64,000 nt of DNA. Origin: Verrucomicrobiota bacterium. GTDB taxonomy: Bacteria; Verrucomicrobiota; Verrucomicrobiia; Opitutales; Opitutaceae. Of this stretch, positions 33,561-44,196 are shown piece by piece. The translations under genes and the position numbers were made by a program. The DNA lies in contig JADKHC010000016.1 of NCBI GenBank assembly GCA_016721945.1, positions 1 through 64,000 of the forward strand, in the 5' to 3' direction. Below the pieces are notes generated by a model. That model ran no database searches. It worked only from the letters and a program-made list of their open reading frames with translations, and had not been told where the DNA came from. The stretch's first letter is position 1. Every line of letters starts with the position of its first letter.

Positions 33561-35819
33561 TCACCCGTTCGGCAGAACGAGCTCCAAGGTCGAACCCGCC
33601 ATTTCGGCCGTGGGCAATGTGGCCGTGATGCGTGTGCTGTTGGTGGCGGTGTCGTAGCTCGTGTTGGGGCCTTTGTAGCTGCCAGTCACGCTGAGCTGAA
33701 CCGTTTTCAGCAGTTGCGTGGGGTCGGCGACTTCTACTGCGAGGCCTGTGTTTAATTCATGCACCAAAAGTAGAATGGGGGCGGAGGTAGTTACGGTGAG
33801 GCCTGGCTTGAGCGTCACCGATCCGGAAGCAAAAAAAGCGATGCCGCTGAAACCATCTTTGTGACGCGCCGCCTGTATATCTGCGGTGTTGGCGAGGATG
33901 GTGACGGGATTGTTCTTCGCGAAATCGGCCGTGGCGGCTTCATCCGTGCCCGGTAGCACGTAATAGGCGAAGCTGGCGTTCGCGGGGTTCACGCCATGAT
34001 CCAATCCCGCCAGAAATACATCCAGGTTAACGACTGCGTTGCTGTAGCCGCGATTGATCAGCTGCCAGTTGCCCGTCTGGCTGTCGTTTTTCACATGAAC
34101 CCGAGTGGGCGCTGGAAACACGTAGCCTACCAGGTCGTGCAATAACCAACTCACATTATCTAAATCTGTTTCTCCCCGTGAAAGTGAGGCCGTGGTTCCG
34201 TTCCGACTGGCCAGCACGCTGCCCTTGAGCAGGCACTGGTTGAGCGTGGTGAAAACCGATCCTGGGCCAGACGCGCGAATCCCTGCGCCCAGAGCCAGAT
34301 AACCGTCGCCAAAGAAAAACCAGCTCTTGTGAGCTTTGGCGGTATTGGTAGTTTCGTCCTGCAGAAAAGCCGACAGGCCGACCTGACCGTCGCTAACGCC
34401 GCCGACAAAAGTCTGGGTGCCTCGAACGTAGTAGTTGTTGAGTGGAACGGGAATGGAGGCCACTTGCTCCAAGGTGGTGCCGGGAATGCGACTCCAATTC
34501 CACACAGGGAAGATCAACGCATACTCCGTGCCCGTCCGGTAGATGAAGGTCGTGCCGTAGCCCTGATAGACGCCCTGGGCGTTTTCTCCATTGCCGAATT
34601 CAGACCCGACCGTTCGTTTGGAAAACATGCGCAAGCTGACCATGGAATTTGCGGTGCGCTGTACGGAATAGTCGCCTCTCCAGAAATATTTTTGCCCCAA
34701 GGCCGCGAAAGCCGATCCATTCACGTGATCTAAAAATGCTTGAAGCTCCGGGGTTCGCGCACTGCCACCGTCGATCAACCGCTGAAGGGCGACTCGCAAT
34801 GACGAACTGGAATTACCTGTGCTGTTGCGTGCCAGGTTGCGCCCCATCGTGCTGTAGTCGATCTGTCCGTGCCACTGCATCCAGCCGGTGCCATCGATCA
34901 CCAAGTCGTCCAGCATGGCCTTCGCCGAATCGTCAATCGCCAGCGACGTGCCGGCCAGAATGCCGACCCATCTACTCACATCCAAAACGAGTTGAAGCCC
35001 GTACCCGCCGTTGTAGATCTGGGTGCTGTGCTGGTAGAAAGTCTGATCGGCCTGAATGCCGTCGTCGGTGGTGGTCTGCACCACCAGGACACTTTTGATG
35101 GCATCCACGCCTGTTGTTACCGAACCAATGTTCCCCTCCAGCAGCGCCCGGTGGATAGACCCAAAGGCGTACCAAACGCGATTCTCGCCCGTCATCTGTG
35201 GGGCGGCGGGAAGCATGGCGGCTCCGGCGGCGATCTGCGAAGCGCTCAACTTGGATTGCATGAGCAGCAGTGCGGGTCCGAGGTACATGGGCGCGCCGAT
35301 GTCGTTGTACCACCAGTTGGAGCTGACCAGTTTTGCCGAGATCCAGTAATCCAGTGCCTTGGAAACGGCCTGAACTATCTCGTTGCTCTGGTAGTAGGTG
35401 TTCCCTTGCGTGCGATAGGCGGCAGCCATTCTGGCCATGTATTGCACATGGGAGACGGGGCTCCATTCTGCGGACGATGTGGCGGTATAGTCGATGGCTG
35501 GCCAAGTTCCATCCGCCTTTTGAGTGGTTAGGTAGGTCTTCACCACGCTCGCATTCACCAACTGGTCCTGGCGATCCTGTTCTTCCAAGCGCGCACGGAT
35601 GAGGTCCATGCCCGGGATCTGCGCGCCGGAGGAACTGGACGAACTTGAGCTCGAACTACTGCTGCTCGAGGACGAACTCGATGAACTGCTCGAACTGGAG
35701 CTGGAAGAGGAGGAGCTGGACGAACCACCTGGGTTGCTACTGCTGCCACCACCGCAACCAGTCAAAAGAAGGCAAAATAACGAAATTACACAACCAACGG
35801 TTAGGCGTGAACGAAGCAT
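33561..35819 (-). CDS. Polysaccharide lyase family 8 lipoprotein (chondroitin/hyaluronan/xanthan lyase-like)
   Basis: The 752-residue product has a lipoprotein signal (LLLTGC, lipidated Cys22), then a run of about 30 serines, then a PL8 enzyme. The alpha/alpha-toroid carries SNWWYNDIGAP (catalytic Asn), TFYQHSTQIYNGGYG (catalytic His and Tyr) and GRNLAR. The beta-sandwich part shows NGENAQGVYQGYGTTFIYRT and WSRIPGTTLEQ, typical of the family. PL8 enzymes cleave uronic-acid polysaccharides by beta-elimination. The exact substrate cannot be told. The serine linker would hold the enzyme away from the membrane. Start ATG 35819. Confidence 0.88.
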   Translation of the reverse strand: MLRSRLTVGCVISLFCLLLTGCGGGSSSNPGGSSSSSSSSSSSSSSSSSSSSSSSSSSSSSSSSGAQIPGMDLIRARLEEQDRQDQLVNASVVKTYLTTQKADGTWPAIDYTATSSAEWSPVSHVQYMARMAAAYRTQGNTYYQSNEIVQAVSKALDYWISAKLVSSNWWYNDIGAPMYLGPALLLMQSKLSASQIAAGAAMLPAAPQMTGENRVWYAFGSIHRALLEGNIGSVTTGVDAIKSVLVVQTTTDDGIQADQTFYQHSTQIYNGGYGLQLVLDVSRWVGILAGTSLAIDDSAKAMLDDLVIDGTGWMQWHGQIDYSTMGRNLARNSTGNSSSSLRVALQRLIDGGSARTPELQAFLDHVNGSAFAALGQKYFWRGDYSVQRTANSMVSLRMFSKRTVGSEFGNGENAQGVYQGYGTTFIYRTGTEYALIFPVWNWSRIPGTTLEQVASIPVPLNNYYVRGTQTFVGGVSDGQVGLSAFLQDETTNTAKAHKSWFFFGDGYLALGAGIRASGPGSVFTTLNQCLLKGSVLASRNGTTASLSRGETDLDNVSWLLHDLVGYVFPAPTRVHVKNDSQTGNWQLINRGYSNAVVNLDVFLAGLDHGVNPANASFAYYVLPGTDEAATADFAKNNPVTILANTADIQAARHKDGFSGIAFFASGSVTLKPGLTVTTSAPILLLVHELNTGLAVEVADPTQLLKTVQLSVTGSYKGPNTSYDTATNSTRITATLPTAEMAGSTLELVLPNG

Positions 35820-35935
35820 GATCCCTGAACAACGCCGGGAAGCCCGAAACAGAGCAATCCCGCAGCTAATCCGCGCACCCGTTTTACGATTACGTTAAGC
35901 CGTAATACCAACAGCCCGTAGCTTTCAGACTTTGA

Positions 35936-36008
35936 ACAGAAGATAACAAAGAGAACGAAGGCCCGCAGGTTCTTCCTGGATCTCTTCGTTGCCTTCGTTT
36001 TCTTCTGT
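35936..36008. repeat. Hairpin repeat of the AACGAAG/CAGAAG type
   Basis: ACAGAAGATAACAAAGAGAA followed by CGAAG on the left and CTTCGTTGCCTTCGTTTTCT then TCTGT on the right are imperfect reverse complements, forming a long hairpin with a short GC-rich loop. It lies in the otherwise empty 380-base gap between speA and the PL8 lyase gene. It resembles the CACGCAGAG elements in style (short purine-rich unit repeats) but not in sequence. Confidence 0.6.
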
Positions 36009-36118
36009 AAAATTTCGGAAAGTCAGACCAGCCACGATCAACTTCAGTATAAAATTATAGGGGCATTGGTATAACCAAGCAGTTAGTCCATAATTTCCAG
36101 CGTGGAGCGCATGCAAAT

Positions 36119-36193
36119 GGTGGAGCCCGACGTCCCATCAGGCTTGATCAGAGCTGTTCTCAAACCAGTCCGTTAGGGACAAAGGGCTCCAAC
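36119..36193 (-). repeat. ~76-bp palindromic intergenic repeat, copy B
   Basis: Read on the minus strand, this element matches the one at 47136-47211 over nearly its whole length. Shared blocks include TGGAGCCC, TTGTCCCTAACGG, GATCAAGCC and TCCACC. It is bounded by inverted GTGGAGCCC/GGGCTCCA ends and ends ten bases from the speA stop codon. Confidence 0.75.
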
Positions 36194-36202
36194 TCGGAGG
36201 AC

Positions 36203-38141
<1,939 letters not shown>

Positions 38142-38244
38142 CGCAGGAGGGCGAGGGCGGGGTTATATGGCTTGCTTTTTAAGCGGTCACTCACGTTTAG
38201 TGCGTGTTTTCTTTTTTCAAAATCCACAACACGCAAACACGAAA

Positions 38245-38595
38245 ATGACATCACCTTTGGCTTCCCTCATGATTTTGGCTCAAACTGCAGCTCCCGCCGG
38301 AGCTCCTGCTCCAGGCCCGCTGGACATGTTTAAGAGCGTTTTGCCGATGATTCTGATCTTCGCGGCGATGTATTTTCTGATGATCGCTCCGCAGCGTAAG
38401 AAGCAGAAAGAGCACCAGAAGATGCTCGCCTCACTTGATACGGGTGACGAGATCCTGACGGTCGGCGGCATTTACGGCGAAATCACCAACAAGAAAGATG
38501 ACCGCTACGTCGTCCGCATCGGCGAAAACACCAAGATCGAAATCGGCAAGTCCTTCGTTCAGTCCGTGGTGAAAAAAGCTGACGCCTCCAAGTAA
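38245..38595 (+). CDS. yajC: Preprotein translocase accessory subunit YajC
   Basis: The 116-residue product has a single membrane helix (SVLPMILIFAAMYFLMIAPQ) followed directly by RKKQKEHQKMLASLDTGDEI and LTVGGIYGEI, the YajC signature. YajC associates with SecDF at the Sec translocon, and secDF is the next gene, 123 bases downstream on the same strand. ATG 38245 is chosen; an in-frame ATG at 38269 is also possible. Confidence 0.93.
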   Translation: MTSPLASLMILAQTAAPAGAPAPGPLDMFKSVLPMILIFAAMYFLMIAPQRKKQKEHQKMLASLDTGDEILTVGGIYGEITNKKDDRYVVRIGENTKIEIGKSFVQSVVKKADASK

Positions 38596-38605
38596 CCCCT
38601 TTTTT

Positions 38606-38653
38606 GACACCGCTTGTATTGGCCGGATCGGCCGTGAGCGTCCAAGCGGTGTC
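38606..38653 (+). promoter_or_regulatory. Structured hairpin between yajC and secDF
   Basis: GACACCGCTTG (38606-38616) and CAAGCGGTGTC (38643-38653) pair perfectly over 11 bp, and the loop holds a second stem GGCCG/CGGCC. The T-run lies before, not after, the stem on the plus strand, so it is not a standard terminator. It may attenuate or stabilise the message between the two genes. Confidence 0.5.
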
Positions 38654-38718
38654 CTGTGTTAAGTTGCGCCACTGACCCCATTTTCGGCGCACGCCTCCCA
38701 TTTAAACCCAAATAACCC

Positions 38719-41265
38719 ATGTTTAAACGCAACCTCTGGAAGCTCTCCATCAGCTTCGCCATCGTCCTCTGGGCCGTATGGACGCTCGTGCCGGTGAACG
38801 ACCAACCGTTCCCCGACTATGCCAAGTCGAAAGCCCGCGCGAAGACCGCGGAATTCGCCGCCCTCCTCAAAGAAGCCACCGCTCGCAACGCCGCCACTCC
38901 GGCCACTAGCGAATTCGTTGCTCTCAAGCAGATCGCCAAGGAGCGCAAGATCGACCTCTCTCAGTACTATCCGAATCTCGACCTCGGCGACGTCAAAAAC
39001 CTCGAGCGCAAGAACAACATTCTCCTCGACTACCTGTTGAAGGAGTCGAAAGGCCAGCTCCAGCTCGGTCTCGACCTCAAAGGCGGCGTCGCCTTCACGC
39101 TCGAAGCCGACGAGAAGTCCCTGGCGGCACTGCCGGAGTGGCAGCGCCAAGAGAAACTCGCGAAGGCCATTCAGATCATCAGTGATCGTGTCAACGGCCT
39201 CGGCGTAGCCGAACCACTCATCCGCCCCATCGGCGAAAACCGCATCGAAGTTCAGCTCCCTGGTGTGAACACCAAGGACAACCCCGAAGTGGTCGACAGC
39301 GTTAAGAAACCCGCTCGTCTGGATTTCCGCATCGTGCACCCTTCGTTGAGCCCTCAGCCCGGCGTCGATACTCCTCCCGGCTACGAGATTCTATCGCTCG
39401 AACAAGAAGGCCGTGGCGGTGAACTCAGCTTCGAAGAAATCTTCGTCAAGCAACGTCCCGAGATGACCGGTGAAGCGATCGAAGACGCCTTCGCTCGCCC
39501 CGACGAATACGGCAAGCCCGAGATCATTCTGAATTTCACCAACGAAGGCAAAAGCCGCTTCGCTGAAGTCACGGGTGAGATCGCCCAGGGCAATGAGCGC
39601 TACGGCCGTCTCGGTCGCCTCGCCATCGTCCTCGACGGCAAACTCTATTCCGCCCCGACCGTTCGCGAACAAATTAACAGCAATACCGCGCAGATCACCG
39701 GTAGTTTCACGGACCGTGAAGCAGTTGAGCTCTCCAACGTCCTCAACAACCCGCTCGATGTTCCGCTCCAAGTTAAAGAGCAGTACGAAGTCGGACCGAC
39801 TCTCGCGACCGATGCAATCGCCAGCGGCAAGCTCGCTTTCATCATCAGCACTTCGCTGACGGTGATCTTCGTCTTCGGCATTTATCTCACCGGCGGCCTG
39901 ATCGCCGCCCTCGGTATGCTCGTCAACGTGCTCGTCACGCTCGGCGTCATGTCTATGATCGGCGCCACGCTCTCGATGCCCGGTATCGCCGGTATCGTGC
40001 TCACCCTCGCGATGTCGGTGGACTCGAACATCCTTATCTTCGAGCGCATGCGCGAAGAGTTGAAGATGGGCAAAACACTGCCTGCCGCACTCGAAGCCGG
40101 CTTCGACAAAGCCTGGTCCGCCATCTTGGACTCCAACGTCACCACGCTTGCCGTGGCTGCGATCATGATCTGGCTCGGCACCGGCCCCGTGAAGGGCTTC
40201 GGCGTCACACTCGCGATCGGTATCTTCACCACGATGTTTGCGGCAGTGGTCGTGAGCAAACTGGTCATGGAGGCCCTCATTCTCCCCGGCATCATCAAAC
40301 GCATGCCGATGGTTTCGATCTTACAGAACACGAACTTCGACTTCCTGAAGGTTGCGAAGGTGTCCTTCATCGCCTCGTGGGTCATCGTCATCGTTGGCGT
40401 TGCTGTCACGGTTTATAGGGGCAACGCGATCTACGGTATCGATTTTGCCGGTGGCGACACCGTCACACTTGGCTACAAGCAGGAAATCGAAGTTGGCACG
40501 CTGCGCAAAGCCGCCGAATCCGCCGGTTTCAAGGACGCCAGCTTCGCTTATCAGCAACAAATCGGTACCGACAATAAGGTACTGAAAGCCACCACACGTT
40601 TCGACGAAGGCAAAGCCTTGGTTGCAAAGCTGCAGACCGCTTTCCCGCAGGCCGGTCTCGATGCCGTGGGTGAAGCCCGCATCGGTCCCTCGGTTGGTAA
40701 GGAAATCCAGGCGAATGCGCTCTGGGCCGTCCTCGCCTCGCTCGTGGCGATCATGATCTACGTGGCCTTCCGCTTCGAGATGGGTTATGGCATCGGTGCT
40801 GTCGTCTCGACGGTGCATGACGTGCTGATGACGATCGGTATCTTCGTCTTGTTCGACCGCCAGTTCAATGCGCCCATGGTCGCGGCCATCCTGCTGATCG
40901 TCGGTTACTCGATTAACGATACGATCGTCGTGTTTGACCGCATTCGTGAAGAGCTCGCGCTCAACCCGAATACGAAGCTCCGCGACATCATCAACCGTTC
41001 ACTCAATCTCACGTTGTCCCGTACCGTCATCACCGGCGGTACGACCCTCATGACCGCGATCACGCTGATCATTGTCACGACGGGCGAGGTCAACGATATC
41101 GCCTTCACGCTCCTCATCGGTGTCATCACCGGCACGTTCTCCTCGCTCTTCATCGCCTCACCGGTGTTCTACTGGTGGCACAAGGGCGACCGCAAACACG
41201 TCGAGAAGCATCAGGACGTTAAGCCGACCTACGAGTGGACCGGCTCCAGCAAGGCGTCGCAGTAA
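38719..41265 (+). CDS. secDF: SecD-SecF fusion protein translocase subunit
   Basis: The 848-residue protein combines SecD and SecF, which use the proton gradient to complete export through SecYEG. The SecD half has a first membrane helix, the LGLDLKGGVAFTLEAD motif, a periplasmic domain, and the five-helix bundle (GAALSMPGIAGIVLTLAMSV-like, with DSNILIFERMREEL). The SecF half starts near residue 560 with GIDFAGGDTVTLGY and ends with GYSINDTIVVFDRIREEL and SLNLTLSRTVITGGTTL. Conserved membrane Asp residues in both halves are present. Upstream yajC completes the usual module. ATG 38719. Confidence 0.95.
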   Translation: MFKRNLWKLSISFAIVLWAVWTLVPVNDQPFPDYAKSKARAKTAEFAALLKEATARNAATPATSEFVALKQIAKERKIDLSQYYPNLDLGDVKNLERKNNILLDYLLKESKGQLQLGLDLKGGVAFTLEADEKSLAALPEWQRQEKLAKAIQIISDRVNGLGVAEPLIRPIGENRIEVQLPGVNTKDNPEVVDSVKKPARLDFRIVHPSLSPQPGVDTPPGYEILSLEQEGRGGELSFEEIFVKQRPEMTGEAIEDAFARPDEYGKPEIILNFTNEGKSRFAEVTGEIAQGNERYGRLGRLAIVLDGKLYSAPTVREQINSNTAQITGSFTDREAVELSNVLNNPLDVPLQVKEQYEVGPTLATDAIASGKLAFIISTSLTVIFVFGIYLTGGLIAALGMLVNVLVTLGVMSMIGATLSMPGIAGIVLTLAMSVDSNILIFERMREELKMGKTLPAALEAGFDKAWSAILDSNVTTLAVAAIMIWLGTGPVKGFGVTLAIGIFTTMFAAVVVSKLVMEALILPGIIKRMPMVSILQNTNFDFLKVAKVSFIASWVIVIVGVAVTVYRGNAIYGIDFAGGDTVTLGYKQEIEVGTLRKAAESAGFKDASFAYQQQIGTDNKVLKATTRFDEGKALVAKLQTAFPQAGLDAVGEARIGPSVGKEIQANALWAVLASLVAIMIYVAFRFEMGYGIGAVVSTVHDVLMTIGIFVLFDRQFNAPMVAAILLIVGYSINDTIVVFDRIREELALNPNTKLRDIINRSLNLTLSRTVITGGTTLMTAITLIIVTTGEVNDIAFTLLIGVITGTFSSLFIASPVFYWWHKGDRKHVEKHQDVKPTYEWTGSSKASQ

Positions 41266-41272
41266 GCTGACG

Positions 41273-41354
41273 GGTAGGGCGGATTATCCCTAATCCGCCG
41301 CGCTGCGCCTTCACTGGCGCAGCGGACGCGTTCGAGATGACGCAGCGCCCTACC
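41273..41354. repeat. Palindromic intergenic repeat overlapping the apparent recJ start
   Basis: The element has outer inverted ends (GGTAGGGCG / CGCCCTACC), an inner hairpin CGCTGCGCC-TTCACT-GGCGCAGCG (41301-41324) and a small stem GGATTA-TCCC-TAATCC (41281-41296). It lies between secDF and recJ and covers the most upstream ATG of the recJ frame. It resembles REP/BIME-like units. Confidence 0.65.
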
Positions 41355-41372
41355 TTAAAAACCCATCGCGTC

Positions 41373-43088
41373 ATGCGCTGGATCCATACACCGCTCCCGG
41401 TCACCGCGATCGATGAGCTCAGCAGCAACGCGGGCATCAGTCCCGTGCTGGCCGAGCTCATGCTGCGCAACGGCCACGTTGCTCCGGAAGCCGCGAAGAA
41501 GTTTCTCAACCCCGCGTTGAGCGAACTGGCCGATCCCTTCCTCCTGCGCAATGTCGAGGCCGGAGCCAAACGCCTGAGCCAGGCCATTGCGAAACGCGAA
41601 GAGGTCGTCGTCCTTGGCGATTACGATGTGGACGGTGTGAGCAGCACCGCGCTCCTCGTCAGCATTCTGCGCCGCTTCGGACTCAACCCGCGCTTCGTCG
41701 TGCCGCGGCGCATGGAAGATGGTTATGGGCTTTCCCGCAGCGCGATCGACCGCGCGCTCGAAGGCGGCAAACCGGCTTTGTTTGTAGCGCTTGATTGCGG
41801 TACCAACTCCATCGACGAGGTCGCGTATCTGGTCGGGCAGGGTGTGGATGTGATGGTTGTGGATCATCATCGCTCGAAGGAAAAACCGCTTGAGCAAGGT
41901 ATCCTCATCAACCCGCATGTGAGCAGTGAAGCCGAAGAGGAACCGTGGCGTCACCTCTGTACGGTTGGACTCGTTTTCAAGCTCGCCCACGGTCTGTTGA
42001 AATTATTGCGCGGAGAAAACAACCCCGTCGCATTCCAGATCAAGCTGCGCGATTACCTCGACCTTGCGGCGCTTGGCACGGTGGCCGATCTCGTGCCGTT
42101 GCGCGGAGAAAACCGCATCATTGCGCGGCAGGGCTTAAAAATTCTTCAAGCGGCCCAACGGCCTGGCCTGCGCGCGCTCATGCAGGTCGCCGGCGTGAAA
42201 ATCGAAAACGAGATTATGCCCGTCGATATCTCGTTCCGCCTCGGGCCGCGCATCAACGCCAGCGGACGCCTCGCCGATGCCGCGCTTTCCGTTGAGCTCA
42301 TGCTGAGCGACGACGAAAAATTCTGCATGGATACGGCCCGCCAGCTCGACGCGTTCAACCGCGAACGCCAGGACATCGAGCGGCAAATCACCGAAGAGGC
42401 CGAGCAGATGATCGAAAAGCAATTTTCCGACTGGCCCGGCATCGTGCTCTACGGTGACAACTGGCATCCCGGCGTCGTCGGTATCGTGGCAGGACGTGTC
42501 ACGCGCAAATACAACCGCCCATGTGTCGTCCTCGGCAACGAAGGAGACCTGGCGAAAGGTTCGGGTCGCAGCGTCGATGGCCTGAGTCTGGTCGACGTTC
42601 TTGGCGTGTGCGCCGAACATCTCACCAGTTGGGGCGGCCACCCGATGGCGGTCGGCGTGTCGCTCGCCAAAACCCAACTCGAAGGCTTCCGCACCCGTTT
42701 TGCCGATGCCGTTCGCCAGCATTGCGGCGATGACTTAATCGAAGCGCGCCTCGATATCGCCGCTTGGATCAAGCCCGACCAGATCCGCGATAAGCTGATG
42801 GACGAATTGGCCGAGCTGCATCCCTTCGGCCAAGGTAATGCCGAGCCCGTTTTCGGTCTGCGCGGAGTGACTTTTCAGCAGCGCCCTGAAGTATTTAAGG
42901 AGCAGCATTTCCGATTCAGCTTCGACGACGGACGTGGCCGCCGACTCTTCGGTGTCGCCTGGAAAATGGCGAACCGCCTGCCACCGACCAACGTGCCTGT
43001 GGACCTCGCAGTCGAACTCGCCTGGAATTATTTCAACGACCGCAAACTCCTCCAACTCGAACTCATCGATTGGCGCAAAAGCGTGTGA
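41373..43088 (+). CDS. recJ: Single-stranded-DNA-specific exonuclease RecJ
   Basis: The ~571-residue product has the DHH phosphoesterase motifs of RecJ: GDYDVDGVSSTALL (motif I), ALDCGTNS, VVDHHRS (DHH motif III), then the DHHA1-type region with GINASGRL-like RINASGRL and GWHPGVVGIVAGR-like WHPGVVGIVAGR. SWGGHPMAVGVSL and a C-terminal OB-like domain follow. It degrades ssDNA 5'-3' in recombination and repair. An upstream in-frame ATG at 41337 lies inside a palindromic repeat; the ATG at 41373 (MRWIHTPLPVTAIDEL) matches usual RecJ starts and is preferred. Confidence 0.93.
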   Translation: MRWIHTPLPVTAIDELSSNAGISPVLAELMLRNGHVAPEAAKKFLNPALSELADPFLLRNVEAGAKRLSQAIAKREEVVVLGDYDVDGVSSTALLVSILRRFGLNPRFVVPRRMEDGYGLSRSAIDRALEGGKPALFVALDCGTNSIDEVAYLVGQGVDVMVVDHHRSKEKPLEQGILINPHVSSEAEEEPWRHLCTVGLVFKLAHGLLKLLRGENNPVAFQIKLRDYLDLAALGTVADLVPLRGENRIIARQGLKILQAAQRPGLRALMQVAGVKIENEIMPVDISFRLGPRINASGRLADAALSVELMLSDDEKFCMDTARQLDAFNRERQDIERQITEEAEQMIEKQFSDWPGIVLYGDNWHPGVVGIVAGRVTRKYNRPCVVLGNEGDLAKGSGRSVDGLSLVDVLGVCAEHLTSWGGHPMAVGVSLAKTQLEGFRTRFADAVRQHCGDDLIEARLDIAAWIKPDQIRDKLMDELAELHPFGQGNAEPVFGLRGVTFQQRPEVFKEQHFRFSFDDGRGRRLFGVAWKMANRLPPTNVPVDLAVELAWNYFNDRKLLQLELIDWRKSV

Positions 43089-43213
43089 GTGAGGTGGTGG
43101 GGTTGTGAGGGCAGGGAGTGAATGGTCGCGGGGGGCTTAGCTCGCCGTTCAGGATGACCATGTTGGTCTGATATCCTTCGGCGTCGAACTCAGGCTTTTC
43201 GTCGGGCTTCATA

Positions 43214-43513
43214 TCATGCGACGAGTTTGAGCCGGTGGACGCGTGCCAGTTCGGTGCCGTGATCGCGCTCCACCAGCCACAGGTCGTAAGCGGACTGAAG
43301 ATTGAGCCAGTTGCGCGGATCGATGCCGAAGAACTTGCCCAACCGGGCTGCCGTGTCAGCCGTGATGGAGCGTCGACCAGACAAAATCTCGCTGAGGCGG
43401 CTTTGCGGAATGCCAGTGGCCTTCGCAGCTGCGAGCTGGGTCACGCTCATGGGCTCGAAAAACTCTTCGCGGAGGATGACACCGGGATGGGTCATAGGAA
43501 TTTTCTTGGTCAT
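43214..43513 (-). CDS. higA: HigA-family antitoxin
   Basis: The 99-residue product has the HigA start MTHPGVILREEFFEPM, an XRE helix-turn-helix (QLAAAKATGIPQSRLSEILS, then GRRSITADTAARLGKFFG) and the WLNLQSAYDLWL tail typical of VapI/HigA antitoxins. It follows higB by 12 bases, the reverse gene order (toxin first) usual for hig systems. It should neutralise HigB and repress the operon by binding the operator at 43832-43866. Confidence 0.92.
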   Translation of the reverse strand: MTKKIPMTHPGVILREEFFEPMSVTQLAAAKATGIPQSRLSEILSGRRSITADTAARLGKFFGIDPRNWLNLQSAYDLWLVERDHGTELARVHRLKLVA

Positions 43514-43525
43514 TGGTTTGTCTCC

Positions 43526-43807
43526 TTAATGGTAATCTACGATTTCGACTTGTTCGGCATTCGCACCGGTCCAGATGAAGCAGATGCGCCATTGGTCGTT
43601 GATGCGAATGCTGTGCTGTCCTGCCCGACCTCCTTTTAGTGCTTCCAGCCGATTGCCGGGAGGCAGCTTCAAAAAGTCGAGTTCGACAGCAGCGTTGATC
43701 AATTGAAGCTTCACCAAGGCGCGTTGCTGAATTTCGGGAGGCAAGCGACGTGAGCGCGTTCCACTCCAGAGCTTTTCAGTTTCGTCGTTGGAAAAGCTTT
43801 TAATCAC
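43526..43807 (-). CDS. higB: HigB/RelE-family toxin
   Basis: The 93-residue product matches plasmid-maintenance killer (HigB/RelE) proteins: MIKSFSNDETEKLWSGTRSR, then LPPGNRLEALKGGRAGQHSI and the end motif SIRINDQWRICFIWTGANAE. It would cleave mRNA on the ribosome. Translation starts at GTG 43807. It is the first gene of the operon, with a strong palindrome just upstream. Confidence 0.92.
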   Translation of the reverse strand: MIKSFSNDETEKLWSGTRSRRLPPEIQQRALVKLQLINAAVELDFLKLPPGNRLEALKGGRAGQHSIRINDQWRICFIWTGANAEQVEIVDYH

Positions 43808-43831
43808 GCGCTGAGTCTTACACAGCTTTGC

Positions 43832-43866
43832 TTATCCGTCAATCGTATAATACGTTAAACGGATAA
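43832..43866 (-). promoter_or_regulatory. higBA operator: Extended palindromic operator/promoter of higBA
   Basis: TTATCCGT (43832-43839) and ACGGATAA (43859-43866) are perfect inverted repeats. Inside them CGTAT-A-ATACG (43844-43854) is a second dyad with the same centre at 43849. The 35-bp site lies 25-60 bases upstream of the higB GTG, contains AT-rich -10-like sequence, and is a natural site for HigA autorepression. Confidence 0.7.
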
Positions 43867-44118
43867 TCTAAAGCAAAACGCAGGGGCCGCGATTACAGGA
43901 GTGTCTGTTCGCGCCGTCCTAAAGCATCGCAAAGCCAGCAAGATACTGTCTTGATCAGAGAAGGGGCTGCACGGTGTGCGTTTTATGCGTGGTTTCCCCT
44001 TCTTCTCTCATAATCAGGTCCTTGCAGAACACTTTGTTGAACTTCAAAAGTGGCCCAATTGTGGCCCAGTGAAGATTTCTTCCCTCCCGCCAATCCCTCC
44101 CAACCTGTTGACTATAAA
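43867..44118. other. Intergenic region between higBA operator and tRNA-His
   Basis: No gene or RNA was recognised here. A pair of GTGGCCCA words (near 44050-44068) lies close to the tRNA 3' end. Short peptides read across the tRNA here are artefacts of the tRNA sequence. Confidence 0.4.
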
Positions 44119-44196
44119 TGGGGCGGCCAACGGGACTCGAACCCGCGACCCCAAGATTCACAATCTTGTGCTCTAACCAACTGAGCTATGACCGCC
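44119..44196 (-). tRNA. trnH: tRNA-His (GTG)
   Basis: On the minus strand the sequence folds as a full cloverleaf: acceptor GCGGTCA/TGGCCGC, D-arm TAGCTCAGTTGGTTAGAGC, anticodon arm with loop TTGTGAA (anticodon GTG, His), and T-arm GCGGG-TTCGAGT-CCCGT. The extra 5' G(-1) pairing with C73, specific to tRNA-His, is present at 44196, and the 3' CCA is encoded (44119-44121). Confidence 0.95.

Noticed and set aside
38596..38660. Terminator after yajC
   Set aside because: The T-run comes before the stem on the coding strand, so it is not a rho-independent terminator; it is reported instead as a structured leader element.
43955..44161. Small minus-strand frame ending in the tRNA-His region
   Set aside because: It reads through the tRNA sequence itself (GVAGSSPVGRP is a well-known artefact of translating tRNA genes).
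43808..44196. Integrated element at tRNA-His
   Set aside because: The tRNA is a common attachment site, but no integrase and no direct repeat of the tRNA 3' end was found in the window.
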